8,705 bases of DNA from Planctomycetota bacterium (GTDB lineage: Bacteria > Planctomycetota > Brocadiia > JAJRTI01): the NCBI GenBank assembly GCA_024278415.1, contig JAJRTI010000379.1, positions 1 through 8,705 of the forward strand, read 5' to 3'. The notes under the pieces are model-generated. The model had not been told where the DNA came from. It was given only the letters and a program-made list of their open reading frames with translations, and did no database searches. Position 1 is the first letter of the stretch. Each line of letters starts with the position of its first letter. This document shows, piece after piece, positions 6,112 through 8,705 of this stretch. The translations under genes and the position numbers were made by a program.

Positions 6112-7610
6112 TTCGGCAGGTAATCGCGAAGCCGATAGATGTAGATGTGATGCGAAAACGGCCGGCGCTCCAACGCCGGCAGCTTGCCGTCTTCGAGAGC
6201 GGTCGCTTCGTGCGACACGATGGGGTTCGCGATGGTGAACGTGGGCGGCCGATCACACAGCAAGCGCTCCAAGCCGGCGCTCACCTCGGGGTCCATGTTG
6301 AGCCAAAACAGGTAGTCGATGACCAGATGCGTCGAACCCGACGCGGCCATGCGCTTGAACTCGTCCACCAACGCCGGCGCGCCTTGCCGAAGTTTCCTCG
6401 CCACCGCGTCGCCGGCAAACCGGAAGCGCCGCCGCGTGAACGTCTGGAACGTCCACCACGAGTGTGTCGTGAGGCCGTTGCGCACGCCGTCGGCCGCCAA
6501 AACGCGGCAAGCCGCGTCGTAGCCTGAGCGCAGGCGGATGAATCGCTGGCACTCGGCCACGTTCGGAACGGCCACGATGATACACAATGCCAGGGCCGCG
6601 CCGCCCGGCCATCTGCGCGTGTACGCCGCTCCAACATGGACAAGCCGCCCGGCCAACAGCGCCAGGGGCACGGCCAGCGGCATGTACACGCGCGGGAAGC
6701 GGATGGACATGCGGACGCTGAAGAGCAGCAGGCCAATCAGCAGCGCGAGCGCGAACAGGTCGCCCTGGCTTCGCCGCCTGATCGCGACGGCCGCGCCGGC
6801 CATCCCGAGCAGCACCACAGCCGGGCCGGCGTAGCGCCACGTGTTGCGAAGGAACCACCAACTCGGCTGGAACGCCAGCACCCATCGGGCATGGAAACGG
6901 TACAGCCCCGCCACGTCCTCCCAGCGCATGTACGGGCCCATCGCCCAGTTGACGATCGCCCACACACCCGCCGCGGCGGCAAGCATCGCCGCGCCGGGCA
7001 GCACCGCGCGCAGGCGGTGCTGGAGGAGGAGCCCCACGCCCGTGCAGCCGGCGAAGAGGATCGTCGACGGGTTGACGCTGAAGCTGAACCCAAAGATCGC
7101 GCCCGCGGCCGCGCAGGCCGCGAATCGGCGCCAGCCTCGCGCGCGCATCGAGCGGAGGGACAGGGCCATCGCGAGACACGACAGGCAGAGGTAGTTGCCG
7201 TCCGACATCGCGCTGCGCTGGTAGAAAAGGCACAGCGGCATGCACGCCACGGCCGCGGCCGCTACCAAGCCGGCCCCCCGGCCGTAGAGCTGCCTGCCCA
7301 TGCTGTACACGGCCAGCACCGCGACGACGCCCATGAGCGCGGACAGCCGCAGCGGAGAGGCCATGTCCACGCCGAAGATCCAGTACGAGAGGGCCACGAG
7401 CAGCGCGTGCCCAGGCTTGTCGATAATCTGCCCCGGCACGCCGTCATGGAGCGCGAGGCCGAAGAAACAGTATTCCCCTTCGTCGACAAACCGCACGCCT
7501 TGCTCGTCGATCCCGTGCAGCCGCAGGACCGCGGCGACGCCAAGGATGAGCGCCAGCAGACACAGGTGCGTGCGCGGGCCGACACCTGCGCGGCCATTAG
7601 TCTCGTTCAC
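6108..7610 (-). CDS. Polytopic GT39/ArnT-like (GT-C) glycosyltransferase
   Basis: A 500-residue integral membrane protein with roughly ten to twelve hydrophobic segments between residues 15 and 350 (for example 15-31, 90-104, 112-130, 203-222, 262-277, 308-325, 336-350). A C-terminal soluble part of about 150 residues follows. The first outer loop carries VDEGEY (42-47) with the acidic pair Asp43-Glu44, and DKPGHALLVAL lies at 64-74. Both are typical of GT-C enzymes of the PMT/ArnT type, which use polyprenyl-phosphate-linked sugars on the outer face of the inner membrane. The start is GTG (7610-7608), overlapping the upstream TGA as GTGA. It is supported by a purine-rich Shine-Dalgarno and by a membrane segment starting soon after. 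Its stop overlaps the next gene's ATG. The acceptor (lipid A, glycan or protein) is not determinable. Confidence 0.85.
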   Translation of the reverse strand: MNETNGRAGVGPRTHLCLLALILGVAAVLRLHGIDEQGVRFVDEGEYCFFGLALHDGVPGQIIDKPGHALLVALSYWIFGVDMASPLRLSALMGVVAVLAVYSMGRQLYGRGAGLVAAAAVACMPLCLFYQRSAMSDGNYLCLSCLAMALSLRSMRARGWRRFAACAAAGAIFGFSFSVNPSTILFAGCTGVGLLLQHRLRAVLPGAAMLAAAAGVWAIVNWAMGPYMRWEDVAGLYRFHARWVLAFQPSWWFLRNTWRYAGPAVVLLGMAGAAVAIRRRSQGDLFALALLIGLLLFSVRMSIRFPRVYMPLAVPLALLAGRLVHVGAAYTRRWPGGAALALCIIVAVPNVAECQRFIRLRSGYDAACRVLAADGVRNGLTTHSWWTFQTFTRRRFRFAGDAVARKLRQGAPALVDEFKRMAASGSTHLVIDYLFWLNMDPEVSAGLERLLCDRPPTFTIANPIVSHEATALEDGKLPALERRPFSHHIYIYRLRDYLPK

Positions 7611-8705
7611 GGCGCCTCTCCCTTGATCACGACCAGCGTTTGCTCGGCCGTGTTGCGCCAGGAGAACTCGCTTGCACGGCGCAGGCCCCTCTCGCGCAGC
7701 CCGTCACGGAGCGCGGCGCCCGCCGCCACGCGCTCCATCGCATCCGCGATGGCCTCCGGCGCGCTGGGGTCGACAAGGAGTCCGGCGTCGCCGACGGTCT
7801 CCCGCATGGAGCCCCGGTCGGACGTGATGACCGGCGCTCCACAGGCCATGGCCTCCAGCAGCGGCAAGCCGATGCCTTCGTAGAACGAGGGCCACACCAG
7901 CGCGGCCGCGGCATTGTAGAAGTGTACGAGATCCGCCTGGGGCGCGTAGTCGAGGAAGCGTATCTGTGCGCCGGCCTTCGCCCGGTCCCGCGCGGCCAGC
8001 GCAGGCTCGTAGCCCCAGCCGAGCTTGCCGACGATCAGCAGTTCGTGCGGCAGGCCGGTGCGCTGCTTCAGTTGGTCGAACGCGGCGATGACGTTCGCCA
8101 CGTTCTTGCGCGGCTGTACCGTGCCGACGAAGAGGAAGTACGGCTGCTCGATCTGGTAGCGCTCGCGCAACGTGCTCCGAGCTTCGTCCACGTCGAGCGG
8201 GCGGTAGCAATCCTCCGGGGCTTCGTAAATCGCGACGACCTTCTCCTCTGGCGCGCCAAGAGCGGAGACAATGTCGGCCTTGGTCGCGTTGGTGTCGGTG
8301 ATGATTGCGTCGGCCGCCTCCGTGACGCGGCGCATGTCGCGGCCAAAGCGCTTGAACATGGCCGGGTGGGTGAACTCCGGGCACACGAGCGGCCCCACGT
8401 CGTGGATCTTCACGACCTTGCGCCATGGGCCGCGAGTGACGCAGTAGTAGTTGGCGCCAAAGACCACGTCCGCTTCCTCGCGCTTGAGGATGCGCGGTGC
8501 GACGACCCCATAGTAGAGAGCATTGAACCAGCGTTCCGGCAGCCGGCCGGGCAAGCGTGAGCATGCGCAGGCGACGCGCAGTTCAGCCATCGCGCCTGCG
8601 CGCTCGCGCGCGGCGGCCATGAGCGTATCACACGCGCGGCCGCGTGCGCGCCGGGAAGCCGCGTTGAGCATGAGCACGAACGAATCGTCGCCATCGAGCC
8701 CTGCG
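7607..8705 (-). CDS. GT4-family glycosyltransferase, N-terminus beyond right edge
   Basis: The frame is open from the TGA at 7609-7607 to the right edge. A GTG at 8677-8675 is possible but is probably internal: the codons before it continue a plausible GT4 helix-strand (GLDGDDSFVLMLN), and the usual N-terminal donor-loop region is missing, so roughly 30-40 residues should lie outside the window. Counting from that GTG, KIHDVGPLVCPEF (90-102) carries the His-Asp motif, FVGTVQPRKNV (183-193) carries the Arg190-Lys191 phosphate-binding pair, and FYEGIGLPLLEAMACG (265-280) gives the E-x7-E motif (Glu267, Glu275). This resembles mannosyl- or rhamnosyltransferase-like GT4 enzymes of O-antigen and exopolysaccharide clusters. 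Specificity is a guess. It is the first visible gene of the three-gene operon and overlaps the next start by four bases (GTGA). Confidence 0.9.
   Translation of the reverse strand, partial: AGLDGDDSFVLMLNAASRRARGRACDTLMAAARERAGAMAELRVACACSRLPGRLPERWFNALYYGVVAPRILKREEADVVFGANYYCVTRGPWRKVVKIHDVGPLVCPEFTHPAMFKRFGRDMRRVTEAADAIITDTNATKADIVSALGAPEEKVVAIYEAPEDCYRPLDVDEARSTLRERYQIEQPYFLFVGTVQPRKNVANVIAAFDQLKQRTGLPHELLIVGKLGWGYEPALAARDRAKAGAQIRFLDYAPQADLVHFYNAAAALVWPSFYEGIGLPLLEAMACGAPVITSDRGSMRETVGDAGLLVDPSAPEAIADAMERVAAGAALRDGLRERGLRRASEFSWRNTAEQTLVVIKGEAP
7615..7624 (-). promoter_or_regulatory. Ribosome binding site supporting a GTG start
   Basis: On the minus strand AAGGGAGAGG ends 4 bases before the GTG at 7610-7608, with its GGGAG core a few bases further back. 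It lies within the last codons of the upstream glycosyltransferase gene and supports the non-ATG start of the membrane glycosyltransferase. Confidence 0.6.

Noticed and set aside
4735..6123. Open frame of 462 codons on the plus strand, antisense to the GT4 gene and crossing the intergenic repeat
   Set aside because: Arg/Ala/His-rich translation with no recognisable domain, and it starts inside the end of another gene. The opposite strand has clear GT4 motifs.
8675..8677. GTG as the true start of the right-edge GT4 gene
   Set aside because: The frame stays open to the window end with family-like sequence before this codon, and the normal GT4 N-terminal loop would be missing, so truncation by the window is more likely.

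Overview
The window is about two-thirds G+C by eye and densely coded, with long spurious open frames antisense to the real genes. It looks like chromosome from a Gram-negative-type bacterium with an outer membrane. The N-terminal modules and the paired DUF3857/transglutaminase proteins recall PVC-group lineages (Planctomycetota, Verrucomicrobiota, Lentisphaerota) and similar uncultured phyla. That placement is an inference from style and cannot be fixed from the sequence alone. I see no rRNA, tRNA, CRISPR array, transposase, integrase or phage gene.

Layout: (1) At the left edge, on the minus strand, is the N-terminal part of an exported protein with an LptA/OstA-like (LPS transport/assembly) repeat pattern. 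(2) A divergent 206-bp intergenic region carries candidate promoters in both directions. (3) On the plus strand follow two large secreted paralogues of 693 and 699 residues. Each has a signal sequence, a small beta-rich module, a DUF3857-like domain, a transglutaminase-like domain and a C-terminal beta domain. They overlap by one base (TGATG). The first keeps a Cys-His-Asp triad. The second has lost all three residues and appears to be a pseudoenzyme. (4) A 131-bp convergent intergenic region contains four 9-bp direct repeats that also fold into an imperfect hairpin. (5) On the minus strand is a glycan gene cluster read right to left: a GT4 glycosyltransferase cut by the right edge, a polytopic GT39/ArnT-like (GT-C) glycosyltransferase starting at GTG, and a second GT4 glycosyltransferase. 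The three are joined by 4-base GTGA and ATGA overlaps.

Together the genes point to cell-envelope and surface-polysaccharide biology: an LPS-transport-like protein, a secreted protease/transglutaminase-fold pair of unknown substrate, and a translationally coupled glycosyltransferase operon. The most unusual item is the tandem of an apparently active transglutaminase-fold protein and an apparently dead paralogue with the same architecture. It suggests a two-subunit envelope system rather than two redundant enzymes.
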